Made by a program: the position numbers and the translations under genes
Origin: an uncultured Eubacteriales bacterium
GTDB lineage: Bacteria > Bacillota > Clostridia > Peptostreptococcales > Anaerovoracaceae
Direction of reading: 5' to 3'
Length of the DNA stretch: 44,737 bases
NCBI GenBank assembly: GCA_900540145.1
Contig: UQEW01000008.1
Location: 1 to 44,737 of the forward strand
The notes under the pieces: model-generated
Told to the model about the DNA's origin: nothing
Seen by the model: the letters and a program-made list of their open reading frames with translations, nothing else
Databases searched by the model: none
Part shown: in pieces, positions 24,957-34,056 of the stretch
Numbering within the stretch: the stretch's first letter is position 1
Layout of the letters: each line of letters opens with the position of its first letter

Positions 24957-26312
24957 CTATAACAGCGCCAGCAGGATGAAGTTCAGTATAAACAGTCCGG
25001 TGCATACCCACAAGATAGGGTGAACTTCTTTAGCTTTGCCGGTAAAGATTTTAATAATGCAGTAGAAGATGAATCCTGCCGCTATACCGTAAGAAATGCT
25101 GTAGCACAAAGCCATGAACATTCCGGCGAAGAAAGCAGGCACCGCTTCATTGAAGTCGCTCCATTCGATATCTTTGAAGGAAGATGTCATCATAACTCCT
25201 ACGGCTACGAGAGCAGGCGCTGTAGCTGCGAAAGGAACGGCGCTGACGAATGTAGCCAGGAAGGCTGATATAGCAAAGCAGATAGCTACTACCACGGAAG
25301 TAAGTCCTGTACGACCGCCGGCTCCTATACCGGAGGCGCTTTCAACGAAGGTTGTCGTGTTGGAAGTACCAAATAACGCTCCTATGGAAGTAGCTGTAGC
25401 GTCGGCAAACAGCGCTTTGTCCAGTCTGGAATGAAAACCGGGCTTTGCTTCAAGATTCTTCTCATCCTCAGCGCTGAAAATACCGCTGCGGCGTCCGGTA
25501 CCGATAAAAGTTCCTATGGTATCGAAGGTATCAGAGATACTGAATGAGAAAATTGTAATAAGCACCAGCGGCAGCTTGGACATATCCGTGAACAAACTTG
25601 TAATGCCGCCTTCGTGGAATATAGCCAGGAAGGTTGAAGGCAGAGCTTGGCAGGCTTCGCTGAAACTGGTTGTCTCCTGAGGAGTGGTTACTCCGAATGG
25701 TATACCGATCAGAGTAGTAAGTATTATAGCAATTAATATAGCTCCTTTGACTTTAAGAGCCAGAAGCACAATAGTAAGGAACAGACCTATGAGGAAAACC
25801 CAGAATTGAGGTTGGTCTAAAGTTGCCAAAGCAGGAACACCGCTGTCAAATGAAATGATTCCCACGTTTAAGAGACCGATATAGGCTACAAATATTCCTA
25901 TACCGCCACCAATAGCATGTTGCAGACTCACAGGTATGGATTTAATTATGTACTTTCTGATTTTTGTTGCGGTAATGAAGATGTTGAATAATCCGCATAT
26001 GAATACCATGGAAAGCGCCTGCTGCCATGTAAATCCCAGACCGAAGCATACTGTGTAAACGAAAAATGCATTCAGGCCCATTCCGGGAGCTTGTGCATAC
26101 GGCACGTTAGCAACCAGCCCCATTATAAGGGTGCCGATGATTGAAGCGATTATGGTGGCTAGGAAAACTGCGCCCCACTCCATTCCGGATTGTGCGAGGA
26201 TCCCCGGGTTAACGACTATAATATATGACATAGCAAAAAATGTCGTTAGTCCCGCCATAACTTCTGTCGAAACTGTAGTGTTGTTTTCTTTCAAATGAAA
26301 AAACTTGTCCAT
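24957..26312 (-). CDS. AzgA-type purine permease (NCS2 family)
   Basis: 451 residues, about twelve to fourteen membrane segments. Proton-coupled uptake of hypoxanthine, guanine or adenine is the role of the PbuG/PbuO/AzgA group. Motifs: TEVMAGLTTFFAMSYIIVVNP at the start, QAPGMGLNAFFVYTV, SLQHAIGGGIGIFVAYIGL, FSFSISDTFDTIGTFIGTGR, and GTSNTTTFVESASGIGAGGRTGLTS. Which purine is carried cannot be read from the sequence. I looked for a purine riboswitch upstream and found none. A 7-bp dyad lies upstream at 26389-26411. Confidence 0.92.
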   Translation of the reverse strand: MDKFFHLKENNTTVSTEVMAGLTTFFAMSYIIVVNPGILAQSGMEWGAVFLATIIASIIGTLIMGLVANVPYAQAPGMGLNAFFVYTVCFGLGFTWQQALSMVFICGLFNIFITATKIRKYIIKSIPVSLQHAIGGGIGIFVAYIGLLNVGIISFDSGVPALATLDQPQFWVFLIGLFLTIVLLALKVKGAILIAIILTTLIGIPFGVTTPQETTSFSEACQALPSTFLAIFHEGGITSLFTDMSKLPLVLITIFSFSISDTFDTIGTFIGTGRRSGIFSAEDEKNLEAKPGFHSRLDKALFADATATSIGALFGTSNTTTFVESASGIGAGGRTGLTSVVVAICFAISAFLATFVSAVPFAATAPALVAVGVMMTSSFKDIEWSDFNEAVPAFFAGMFMALCYSISYGIAAGFIFYCIIKIFTGKAKEVHPILWVCTGLFILNFILLALL

Positions 26313-26388
26313 ATAGTACCTCTTCTTTTATTGTTTCTTTTTCAAATCCATTTTTCCCTATAATAGCATACCATACCATCACAAAATT

Positions 26389-26411
26389 GTCATTAAACTT
26401 TTACAATGACA
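26389..26411. promoter_or_regulatory. Dyad upstream of the purine permease (possible operator)
   Basis: TGTCATT and AATGACA (26389-26395, 26405-26411) face each other across nine bases, about 80 bases before the permease start codon on the minus strand and just upstream of an extended -10-like TG-C-TATTAT. The regulator is unknown. Confidence 0.35.
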
Positions 26412-26554
26412 GCAAGTGGTAAAATGATAAGGATTACCATTACATTTAAGAAAATCCGTATCACTATTTACATAAAAAAATAACCGCTCTGCTTATGATC
26501 ATGAAAGCAGTAAATTTTTGAATAAAATATGATGAGCATAATTACTGACATCAC

Positions 26555-26585
26555 GAAAAAAGAGAGCCGCATACGCAAGCTCTCT
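26555..26585 (-). terminator. Rho-independent terminator after rubrerythrin
   Basis: Read on the minus strand: stem AGAGAGC/GCTCTCT (26561-26567 with 26579-26585), then a T run (A tract at 26556-26561 on plus). Confidence 0.8.
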
Positions 26586-26640
26586 AATCTTCGCATTTAT
26601 TGAATTTTCAACGCATAGCGGAACACGTCCGCAGACAGCC

Positions 26641-27186
26641 TTATTTTCCGAAGTATCTCTTCAGCAGACCTTCAAAAGCAGCACCGTGTCTTGCTTCGTC
26701 CTTGCACATTTCGTGAACTGTGTCATGGATGGCGTCCAGATTAAGCTGTTTTGCCTTAGTAGCTAGAGCTTTCTTTCCTGCGCAAGCACCGGCTTCAGCT
26801 TCAACTCTCATTTCCAGGTTCTTCTTGGTGGAATCAGTTACTACTTCACCCAGCAACTCAGCAAATTTAGCTGCGTGCTCAGCTTCTTCCCATGCAGCCT
26901 TTTCCCAGTACAGACCGATTTCAGGATAACCTTCTCTATGAGCAACTCTTGCCATTGCAAGATACATACCTACTTCTGAGCATTCGCCTTCAAAGTTAGC
27001 TCTCAAACCTTCAATTATTTCAGGATCAACACCTTTTGCAACGCCTACAACGTGCTGGTCAGCCCATTCAGTTTTGCCTTCTTCCTGCTTAATAAATTTA
27101 TCTGCGCCAACGTGGCAAACCGGACATTCTGCTGGTGGCTGATCTCCTTCATGAACATAACCGCATACTGTACAAACCCATTTCAT
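26641..27186 (-). CDS. Reverse rubrerythrin
   Basis: 181 residues. A rubredoxin-like domain lies first (WVCTVCGYVHEGD and CPVCHVGADKF, residues 2-30, two CXXC iron ligand pairs), followed by the ferritin-like diiron domain (NFEGECSEVGMY, EEAEHAAKF, EAEAGA, DEARHG). Classical rubrerythrin has the opposite order. Reverse rubrerythrins of clostridia act as NAD(P)H-dependent peroxide and oxygen scavengers with electron-transfer partners. AGGAGG precedes the ATG; a terminator follows. Apparently monocistronic. Confidence 0.95.
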   Translation of the reverse strand: MKWVCTVCGYVHEGDQPPAECPVCHVGADKFIKQEEGKTEWADQHVVGVAKGVDPEIIEGLRANFEGECSEVGMYLAMARVAHREGYPEIGLYWEKAAWEEAEHAAKFAELLGEVVTDSTKKNLEMRVEAEAGACAGKKALATKAKQLNLDAIHDTVHEMCKDEARHGAAFEGLLKRYFGK

Positions 27187-27514
27187 AATAATATCCTCCT
27201 ATTTATGTTAAAAAGTTTTATATGGCTATATTACCACACTTTTTATGTATAAACCAGCAAAATAAAAAATAAGTAATTTATAAATGTGAAAATCATCCCC
27301 CGAAATACAAGGTGCTGATCAATGAGAAGGAAACAGTTGAATGAAACTGAAATTTAATATATAATAATAAAAAACATGAAAAATTTCTTTGAAAAAACTT
27401 TAAATCAACACATATAAGGGTATAACTGCGCTATAAAATAAGATGGAAGTATTTTGTTATTAAGAATAGGTTTTAAATATTCATTGCTCTTATATGAGAA
27501 ATTTGGGGAAACAG
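27187..27514. other. AT-rich intergenic region between divergent genes
   Basis: About 330 bases with no gene seen. It must hold the rubrerythrin promoter (minus strand) and the promoter of the binding-protein gene. A plausible plus-strand promoter is TTGAAA (27389-27394), 18 bases, TATAAG (27413-27418). No Rex or PerR operator was recognised with confidence. Confidence 0.4.
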
Positions 27515-28837
27515 ATGAAAAAAAAGTTATTAGCAGCAGCTTGTCTGATTTTAATATTTAGCTTGCTGACAGGCTGTACGACATTTAATAATTTTAAAAA
27601 TGCTTTTTTCGGTACAGACAGCACCGAAACCGTGGCAACAGACAGAACGATTAAAATCGGAGTATTTGAACCGCTTTCTGGAGAGAATAGAGAACAGGGC
27701 AACCTGGAACTGATGGGAATACAATTAGCAAATGAATTATATCCTGAAGTTTTAGGCAAACAAGTAGAATTGATAATTGCGGACAATCAGTCGGATATTT
27801 ATGTTGCTGAAACTGTTGCCCAGGAGTTGGTATCTCAAAATCCGCAGGTGGTATTGGGCAGCTATGGGGAAACGTTAACTCTGATTGCAGGAGAAGCAGT
27901 GAAGGCGAATAATATACCCGGTATAGCGATTACCAGCACTAACCCTTTGATAACTGTCAATAATCAATATTATTTCTGCGCCACATATGCTGAAAGTAAG
28001 CAGGGAGATGCTTTAGCAGATTTTGTGTATACGCAGCAGGGAAAGACAAAGGCAGCTACGGTGAAATTGACCGGTGATGATACAGTTACTGCTAATATAA
28101 ATAAATTTAAGAGGATGATGGAGAAGCTGTCAGGAGACAGCGAATGCATCGTAGGAAGCTTTGAATTACCTACTGAATCCAGTGATTATAGTGAAGTTAT
28201 TGAAAGCTTAAAAACTTCAGGTGCAGAAGCTGTATTCCTAGATGTTTCCACTACTGTGGCGCAAACGTTTCTTCAACAGGCTGAAGAAACCGGTTTAACA
28301 GATATACTGTTTGTAGGTCCAAAAAGTTGGAATGATGAAAACTTTCTTTCTTTTATAGAAAGCAGCGGGGCGTTTGATATCGGATATGCTGCCGACTTTA
28401 GTTCGGTAACTACATCAACAGAAATGTCTGAAAAGTTTATAACAGCATACAAAGAAAGATATGGAGAAGATGCAGAACCTGCCCAGGAGACAGCAGTGGC
28501 TTTTGACGCTTATCTTATGGCTATTTCAGCCATAGAGGATGCTTATAATGATACTATGTCTTATGATGAAGAGGAATATGCAGCTACTGCCGCTACGGAA
28601 GCTGAAGGCAGAGCACTGAGAGAGGATTGGCAGCAGACCCAAAAGACAGGCATTCCTACAGGTAAAGCGATAAGAGATGCTATAAAGCGTATAGAGGGCT
28701 TTGAGGGCGCGTCGGGAATAATTTCTTACGGCGGGACCAACGAGGCGGTTAAGTCTATAGAAGTGGTTTATTATTCAAAGGGCGCTTTAAATGACAGCTT
28801 TGCTGTAGAAGCTGAAGTTCTTGAAGAACAGGATTAA
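27515..28837 (+). CDS. ABC transporter substrate-binding lipoprotein (LivJ-type)
   Basis: 440 residues. A lipoprotein signal peptide (KKKLLAAACLILIFSLLTGC) places the lipidated cysteine at residue 21. The mature part is a type I periplasmic-binding fold of the branched-chain amino-acid/leucine-binding group (KIGVFEPLSGENREQGN, ELIIADNQSD, VVLGSYGE, AITSTNP, VAFDAYLMAISAIEDAY). ATG 27515 gives the proper signal peptide; the in-frame ATG 27494 would add seven polar residues and has no ribosome site. No permease or ATPase gene lies next to it, so it is an orphan: either it feeds a distant transporter or acts as a sensor. Confidence 0.88.
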   Translation: MKKKLLAAACLILIFSLLTGCTTFNNFKNAFFGTDSTETVATDRTIKIGVFEPLSGENREQGNLELMGIQLANELYPEVLGKQVELIIADNQSDIYVAETVAQELVSQNPQVVLGSYGETLTLIAGEAVKANNIPGIAITSTNPLITVNNQYYFCATYAESKQGDALADFVYTQQGKTKAATVKLTGDDTVTANINKFKRMMEKLSGDSECIVGSFELPTESSDYSEVIESLKTSGAEAVFLDVSTTVAQTFLQQAEETGLTDILFVGPKSWNDENFLSFIESSGAFDIGYAADFSSVTTSTEMSEKFITAYKERYGEDAEPAQETAVAFDAYLMAISAIEDAYNDTMSYDEEEYAATAATEAEGRALREDWQQTQKTGIPTGKAIRDAIKRIEGFEGASGIISYGGTNEAVKSIEVVYYSKGALNDSFAVEAEVLEEQD

Positions 28838-28887
28838 ATAATATTATAAAAAAAAGAGATAAATAAAATAAAGGAGAGTAAATATCG

Positions 28888-29112
28888 ATGGAAGAAAAGA
28901 TAAGAGATGCTATAGGTCAGATAAGACCTTTCCTGCAGAGAGACGGAGGAGATATCGAATTCGTTGAGTTGACCGATGATAACGTTGTAAGAGTCAGACT
29001 TCAGGGACACTGCGCAGGCTGCCCGGGCGCGCAGATGACAATCAAAGGCGTGGTCGAAAGGATAATCAAAGAAAGTTATCCTGAAATAAAAGGTGTAGAG
29101 GCAGTTCAGTAA
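28888..29112 (+). CDS. Nfu-type iron-sulfur scaffold/carrier protein (NifU C-terminal domain)
   Basis: 74 residues made only of the NifU C-terminal domain: IRPFLQRDGGDIEFVEL, VRVRLQGHCAGCPGAQMTIK with the CXXC cluster ligands, and ESYPEIKGVEAVQ. Such proteins carry 4Fe-4S clusters to apo-proteins. AAAGGAGAG precedes the ATG. The dipeptidase gene starts two bases after its stop, so they are co-transcribed, although no functional link is evident. Confidence 0.93.
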   Translation: MEEKIRDAIGQIRPFLQRDGGDIEFVELTDDNVVRVRLQGHCAGCPGAQMTIKGVVERIIKESYPEIKGVEAVQ

Positions 29113-29114
29113 TA

Positions 29115-30551
29115 ATGGACTATCAAAAGTTTTTAAAGCAGAATAATGAAGATATGATTTTCGCCCTTCAGGAAGTTGTTCGTTGTAACAGCGAGGAGGG
29201 CGAAAGCTTTGTAGCTGATGACGGTCAGATATATCCTTTCGGGCAGGGTGTACAGAAGGCCTTTGAAACCGTCTTACAAATGGGTAAGGACATGGGCTTC
29301 ACCGTCAAAAATGTTGATAATTATGGGGGTCATATTGATTTTGAAGGGAAAAGCGATAAGATAATGGCCATTTTGGGCCATTTAGACGTAGTTCCGGCAG
29401 GCAGCGGATGGACCCATGACCCTTATGGCGGAGAAATAGCGGATGGAAAGCTTTACGGAAGAGGCACTACAGATGACAAAGGACCGGTTATCTCATGTCT
29501 TTATGCCATGAAAGCTCTTAAAGACGCGGGATACCAGCCGGAAGCAACTATAAGGCTTATTCTCGGCCTGGACGAAGAAACTCATTGGAAAGGTATGGAA
29601 TATTACTTTTCAAAAGAAAGAAAGCCGGATTGGGGCTTTACCCCCGATGCAGATTTCCCTCTCATAAACGGGGAAAAAGGACTGCTTGTTTTTGACTTAG
29701 CCAAGAAATTTGCAGCTCCTAAAATCAAAGGCCTTGAACTGCGCTCCTTTAAGGGAGGCGTAGCGCCTAACAGCGTACCGGATACTTGCAGAGTAGTTGT
29801 TCACAGCCAGGAATCGGAAAAATACCATGAGATTAGGGAAAAAGCTGAAGAGTATAAAGAACGTACAGGACATGAGCTGCGCATTAAAGGCATAGGAAAA
29901 TCTTTAGAAATCAATTCTCTTGGAAAGGCTGCCCACGGCGCCAAACCTGAAGACGGGCTTAACGCTGTTTCTGTCATGATGGATTTCCTCGGCGGTCTTA
30001 ACTTTGCCAATGAGGATATTAACGATTTTATAAGCTTCTATAATAAATATATAGGTTTTTGCCTGGATGGAGAGGATCTCGGAATAGGATTAGAAGATGA
30101 CAAATCCGGTAAACTTACATTTAACGTAGGAATGGCAGAAATCGGTTCCGAAGCAGGAAAGCTGGTTATAAACATAAGATACCCGGTTTCATATTCTGCA
30201 GAAGATGTATATGAAGGCATCAAGCCAGTCATAGACAAATATGATATAGGCCTGATAAAAAAAGAAGAGAAGCCTACCGTATATATAGATGTCAACAGCC
30301 CTATGGTCAAGACGTTGATGGAGATATACCAAAACCATACAGGAGATGTAGAGTCCAAGCCTATAGTTATAGGCGGCGGAACTTATGCAAAAGCGGCTCC
30401 AGGCATAATAGCCTATGGAGGCTTGTTCCCGGGAGATGAAGACCGCATGCATCAGAAAGATGAATATATGGACCTTTTGCGTTTTGAGCAGATGACTAAA
30501 ATTTATGCTGATGCTATTTACAAACTATCTTCAGAAGAATATAATGTGTAG
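29115..30551 (+). CDS. pepV: Dipeptidase PepV (M20 family)
   Basis: 478 residues. Zinc-dependent cytosolic dipeptidase. Motifs: ILGHLDVVPAG with the first metal His, GRGTTDDKGPVISCLYAMKAL, DEETHWKGM with the catalytic glutamates, PDADFPLINGEKG, a lid domain from about residue 190 to 380 with the ring AHGAKPEDG, and FPGDEDRMHQKDEYM near the end with the last metal ligand. Length is that of Lactobacillus PepV. The start is coupled to the upstream Nfu gene. It would complete degradation of imported peptides. Confidence 0.93.
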   Translation: MDYQKFLKQNNEDMIFALQEVVRCNSEEGESFVADDGQIYPFGQGVQKAFETVLQMGKDMGFTVKNVDNYGGHIDFEGKSDKIMAILGHLDVVPAGSGWTHDPYGGEIADGKLYGRGTTDDKGPVISCLYAMKALKDAGYQPEATIRLILGLDEETHWKGMEYYFSKERKPDWGFTPDADFPLINGEKGLLVFDLAKKFAAPKIKGLELRSFKGGVAPNSVPDTCRVVVHSQESEKYHEIREKAEEYKERTGHELRIKGIGKSLEINSLGKAAHGAKPEDGLNAVSVMMDFLGGLNFANEDINDFISFYNKYIGFCLDGEDLGIGLEDDKSGKLTFNVGMAEIGSEAGKLVINIRYPVSYSAEDVYEGIKPVIDKYDIGLIKKEEKPTVYIDVNSPMVKTLMEIYQNHTGDVESKPIVIGGGTYAKAAPGIIAYGGLFPGDEDRMHQKDEYMDLLRFEQMTKIYADAIYKLSSEEYNV

Positions 30552-30562
30552 AGAAAATTTGC

Positions 30563-30679
30563 GATCTGTTTCAGGGCGAGGTGAAATTCCTCACCGGCGG
30601 TATAGTCCGCGAGCATGAAATGCTGATTGGGTGAAATTCCCAAACCGACGGTATAGTCCGGACGGGAGAAACACTAGAT
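30563..30679 (+). promoter_or_regulatory. FMN riboswitch (RFN element)
   Basis: The conserved RFN blocks are present in order: AGGGCGAGGTGAAATTCC, CACCGGCGGTATAGTCCGCGAGC, GCTGATTGGGTGAAATTCC, ACCGACGGTATAGTCCGG and GGGAGAAACAC. The outer P1 helix closes between GATCTGTTT at the left and AAACACTAGAT at the right. It precedes the riboflavin transporter gene ribU and should switch it off when FMN is plentiful. Confidence 0.97.
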
Positions 30680-30721
30680 ACAACATATTGTTGCTTTTTG
30701 TGTAACGGTCATGTAATTGTG

Positions 30722-30752
30722 AAGCCTTGATATTTAACGTGTATCAAGGCTT
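30722..30752 (+). terminator. Hairpin in the expression platform of the FMN riboswitch
   Basis: Perfect 11-bp stem (30722-30732 with 30742-30752), nine-base loop, followed by TCCG and a mixed T-rich tract. It is the likely ligand-controlled terminator. Confidence 0.65.
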
Positions 30753-30839
30753 TCCGTATTCCTGACAGATTCCTTTTTGACAAAACAAATTTTGAGTAAA
30801 AACTCACCATAGACAAGAATAGAAAAGAGGAATTGCGTT

Positions 30840-31379
30840 ATGAACATCAAACAAAAAAATGTAAGGCTTGCAAAGATGGCAATGCTGGTAGCCATATCCA
30901 TCGTCCTTGTGATGATAATCCACTTCCCGATTTTTCCTGCAGTGGCATTCTTGGAATACGACCCGGCAGATATTCCGATCTTGATAGGAACTTTTGCTTT
31001 CGGGCCGGTAGCGGGAATACTGCTTACCGTGATAACATCTTTGATACAGGGTTTTACCGTGAGTATGGCAAGCGGAGCTTACGGAATAATAATGCATATA
31101 TTGGCGACTTCTGCGCTCGTTACGGTGGCGGGAATAATATATAGAAAGCACAAAACAAAAAAACGTGCGGTGATAGGTTTGGCCGCAGGATCACTGGCGA
31201 TGGTGGTTGTAATGTTTTTTGCCAATATGATAATCACTCCGCTGTTTATGGGATTGCCGCTGGAAGCGGTAATGAGCCTGATGCCGTTCATATTGCTTTT
31301 TAACTTTGTAAAAGCAGGGATCAACAGCATAGTTACATTTGTTATATATAAAAGGATATCACCGTTCCTCCACAGATAG
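30840..31379 (+). CDS. ribU: Riboflavin ECF transporter S component
   Basis: 179 residues, about six membrane segments. The FLEYDPADIPILIGTFAFGP motif is characteristic of RibU (residues 38-57) and lies next to the riboflavin site. The protein imports riboflavin together with the shared EcfA/EcfT module, not encoded here. Control by an FMN riboswitch confirms the substrate. AGAGGAATTGC precedes the ATG. tsaE follows 23 bases later and may be partly co-transcribed. Confidence 0.96.
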   Translation: MNIKQKNVRLAKMAMLVAISIVLVMIIHFPIFPAVAFLEYDPADIPILIGTFAFGPVAGILLTVITSLIQGFTVSMASGAYGIIMHILATSALVTVAGIIYRKHKTKKRAVIGLAAGSLAMVVVMFFANMIITPLFMGLPLEAVMSLMPFILLFNFVKAGINSIVTFVIYKRISPFLHR

Positions 31380-31402
31380 GAGCAAAGACAAAGGACTTTA
31401 AA

Positions 31403-31831
31403 ATGAAAATAAAGAGTACCATAATTGCTAAAAACGAAGATGAAACAAGAAAGTTAGGATTGGAGCTGGGGCGCAGAGCAGAGCCGGGACAGATTATAGC
31501 TCTCATTGGAGATTTGGGCACCGGAAAGACCACACTAACCAAATATATTGCAGAAGGTCTCGGCATAACTGAAGTTGTCAGCAGTCCGACCTTTACGGTT
31601 ATAAAAGAGTATGAAAGCGGACGGATGCCTCTATATCATTTTGACGTGTACCGGGTGGGTGATCCTGACGAACTGTTTAATATCGGAGCTTATGAGTATT
31701 TTGACGGCAACGGTCTTTGCGTAATCGAATGGGCTGATTTAATAGAAGATGAACTGCCTGAGAACACAGATTTTATCGTGATAGATTACGGTGAAACGGA
31801 AGGGGAGAGAGTTTACAGATGTACATTTTAA
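31403..31831 (+). CDS. tsaE: tRNA threonylcarbamoyladenosine biosynthesis ATPase TsaE
   Basis: 142 residues. Walker A GDLGTGKTTLTKY near residue 37, SSPTFTVIKEY and the YHFDVYRV and VIEWADL motifs of the TsaE family. It supports the TsaB-TsaD complex in making t6A37 on ANN-decoding tRNAs. It is the first gene of the tsaE-tsaB-rimI-tsaD set and overlaps tsaB by 13 bases. Confidence 0.96.
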   Translation: MKIKSTIIAKNEDETRKLGLELGRRAEPGQIIALIGDLGTGKTTLTKYIAEGLGITEVVSSPTFTVIKEYESGRMPLYHFDVYRVGDPDELFNIGAYEYFDGNGLCVIEWADLIEDELPENTDFIVIDYGETEGERVYRCTF

Positions 31832-32556
31832 CTATAGAAACTACAGGGAAACTAGGCTCTGTCTCTCTGATCGATGGGCAGGGACATGTCCTCGGAGAAA
31901 AAACGGCTGATGACCCCATGAGCCATTTGAAAAGCTTGGTACCTATGATTTGCCAGCTGCTGGACGAGACAGGCATAGAGAAAAACCAGCTTACTCATAT
32001 TGCGGCATCCATAGGACCCGGGTCATTTACAGGTATAAGGATAGGAGTATCTACTGCCAGAGCGCTGTGCCAAAGTTTGGATTTGCCTGGAGTGGCAGTG
32101 CCTACTTTGGAAAGCTTTCTCAGAAAAAAAGAAGCTTTCTGCCAAGGGCAGGATACTGCAGTATGTGCTATAATAAATGCCAGGAGAGGCCAGGTCTATG
32201 GCGTTATAGACGGATATCTCAAGCCTCAGCCTTGCATGATAACAGACATCATCCAAACTATACAGGAACAAATCTTTCCTTCAAAGAAGTCAGTGATCTT
32301 TTTCGGAGACGGAATAGACGCATATCAAAGACAAATTGAAGAGGGTCTTTCAGGAATGGGCAAATACATCTTCGCTGATAAATCTTGCAGATATCAAGAT
32401 GCAGTATCTGCAGGAATTTTGGCTTTTGACTTGATCAAAGAAGGAAAAACAGCAGACTATGAACATCTTGTTCCTGATTACATGAGAAAGGCTGAAGCAG
32501 AACAGAAGCTGGAAGCCGGAGAATTGCCTATATGCAAAGGTCCGAGACAAGAATAA
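31819..32556 (+). CDS. tsaB: tRNA threonylcarbamoyladenosine biosynthesis protein TsaB
   Basis: 245 residues of the Kae1/YgjD-like ASKHA fold: YILTIETTGKLGSVSLI at the start, SIGPGSFTGIRIGVSTARAL and VPTLESFL. It lacks the catalytic metal site of TsaD, as expected, and acts as scaffold by dimerising with TsaD. Translation is coupled to tsaE by overlap; rimI follows after 26 bases. Confidence 0.95.
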   Translation: MYILTIETTGKLGSVSLIDGQGHVLGEKTADDPMSHLKSLVPMICQLLDETGIEKNQLTHIAASIGPGSFTGIRIGVSTARALCQSLDLPGVAVPTLESFLRKKEAFCQGQDTAVCAIINARRGQVYGVIDGYLKPQPCMITDIIQTIQEQIFPSKKSVIFFGDGIDAYQRQIEEGLSGMGKYIFADKSCRYQDAVSAGILAFDLIKEGKTADYEHLVPDYMRKAEAEQKLEAGELPICKGPRQE

Positions 32557-32582
32557 CAGACGATAACATTGGAGGCGATAAA

Positions 32583-33041
32583 ATGGCTGAATTGACCATA
32601 AGAAGAGCTGAGCCAAAAGATGCGGAAGCTATTGAGGATTTAGAGCAAATTTGTTTTAGCCAGCCTTGGTCTTACAATTCTATATATTATGATATTGCTG
32701 AAAACACGAAGGCTGTGTATTTGGTCGCCCAAATAGAAGAAGATGTGGTAGGATATGCCGGTCTTTGGAAGATCGGGGATGAAGGGCACATTACAAACGT
32801 AGCTGTAGCGCCTGAACAAAGAAGAAAGAGCATCGGAGACATGCTTGTAGGTGCGTTGATTGAAGTTACAGAGGAGGAAGGCATAACCGGCCATACTCTT
32901 GAAGTCAGAAAGAGCAATATAGGCGCCATAAGGCTTTATGAAAAGCAAGGCTTTAAAGTAGAGGGAGAAAGAAAGGCGTATTATGAAGATAACGGAGAAG
33001 ACGCCTTAATAATGTGGAGAAAAACCGAAGATGAAAGATAA
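32583..33041 (+). CDS. rimI: Ribosomal-protein-alanine N-acetyltransferase RimI
   Basis: 152 residues, GNAT fold. Motifs: LTIRRAEPKDAEAIEDLE, CFSQPWSYNSIYYDI (typical of RimI), ITNVAVAPEQRRKSIGDML with the acetyl-CoA loop, and LEVRKSNIGAIRLYEKQGFK, also a RimI signature. The acetyl-CoA loop reads RRKSIG where most have R/QRxGxG/A. ATG 32583 follows GGAGGCG. It overlaps tsaD by 11 bases, the gene order seen in Bacillus ydiD-ydiE. Confidence 0.92.
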   Translation: MAELTIRRAEPKDAEAIEDLEQICFSQPWSYNSIYYDIAENTKAVYLVAQIEEDVVGYAGLWKIGDEGHITNVAVAPEQRRKSIGDMLVGALIEVTEEEGITGHTLEVRKSNIGAIRLYEKQGFKVEGERKAYYEDNGEDALIMWRKTEDER

Positions 33042-34047
33042 TAAATTTTTGACCATGGCGTTTGAGTCCAGCTGTGATGAAACGGCTGTAGCTATAGTGG
33101 CAGATGGCAGGGAAGTTTTATCCAATGTGATATCATCTCAGATAGATATTTTTAAGAACTACGGAGGCGTGGTTCCTGAAATCGCTGCGAGACACCATTT
33201 GGAAAACATAAATTACGTAATGAAGCAGGCTTTAGATGAAGCCGATGTTACCATTGGCGACATAGACCTTATAGGCGTTACTGAGGGACCGGGTCTTGTC
33301 GGAGCTCTTCTGATAGGTGTAGCTACGGCTAAGGCCGTTTCTTTTGCTGCGGATATACCTATAGTGGGAGTACACCATATAATGGGACATATTGCCGCTA
33401 ACTACATACAATTTCCGAATCTTAAGCCGCCGTTTACGGCTTTGATAGTCAGCGGAGGTCATACGAACATAGCAGAGGTAACAGATTATACCTGCTGCCG
33501 CGTATTGGGAAGCACCAGGGATGACGCTGTCGGAGAAGCTTATGACAAAGTAGCCAGAGTATTGGGATTGGGATATCCGGGAGGCCCTAAAATAGATAAG
33601 ATTGCAAAAGAAGGAAATCCGGACGCTGTGCATTTTAAAAGAGTTTTTTTAGAAAAGGATAGTTTGGACTTTAGTTTCAGCGGCCTTAAAACGGCCGTTC
33701 TCAATCATATCAACAGCGCAAAACAAAGAGGAGAAGAAATAAACCGAGCAGATATAGCAGCCAGCTTTCAGCAGGCTGTAATAGAGGTGATATGCCAAAA
33801 AGCCGTGGCTGCGGCTAAAGACATGGGCCACGGCAAATTGGTTATTGCAGGCGGAGTTGCAGCCAATTCCAAGCTTCGAATGGAGTTGGAACAGCAATGC
33901 GCTCAAGAAAGCATAAGCCTATATATACCATCTGCCCGATTATGCACCGACAACGGCGCCATGATAGGGTGTGCCGCATATTATAAATATAAGGAAGGAC
34001 AGAAAGGTGATTTGTATATGGACGCCCATGCAAATTTGCCTTTTTAA
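33031..34047 (+). CDS. tsaD: tRNA N6-adenosine threonylcarbamoyltransferase TsaD
   Basis: 338 residues. Transfers the threonylcarbamoyl group to A37. Motifs: AFESSCDETAVAIV, VPEIAARHHLENI, GPGLVGALLIGV, the metal site HHIMGHIAAN (HxxxH), LIVSGGHTNI, DDAVGEAYDKVARVLGLGYPGGP and CTDNGAMIG. Length is standard. ATG 33031 overlaps rimI; ATG 33055 is possible but would cut the first strand. The ABC-F gene starts nine bases downstream. Confidence 0.97.
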   Translation: MKDNKFLTMAFESSCDETAVAIVADGREVLSNVISSQIDIFKNYGGVVPEIAARHHLENINYVMKQALDEADVTIGDIDLIGVTEGPGLVGALLIGVATAKAVSFAADIPIVGVHHIMGHIAANYIQFPNLKPPFTALIVSGGHTNIAEVTDYTCCRVLGSTRDDAVGEAYDKVARVLGLGYPGGPKIDKIAKEGNPDAVHFKRVFLEKDSLDFSFSGLKTAVLNHINSAKQRGEEINRADIAASFQQAVIEVICQKAVAAAKDMGHGKLVIAGGVAANSKLRMELEQQCAQESISLYIPSARLCTDNGAMIGCAAYYKYKEGQKGDLYMDAHANLPF

Positions 34048-34056
34048 TGATGAAAA

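Noticed and set aside
26313..26640. Purine riboswitch upstream of the purine permease
   Set aside because: The conserved loop and junction sequences of purine aptamers are not present on the minus strand.
30681..30700. Short hairpin CAACA/TGTTG with T run just after the FMN aptamer as the terminator
   Set aside because: The stem is only five pairs and AT-rich. The 11-bp hairpin at 30722-30752 is a better candidate, although it has a weaker T tract.
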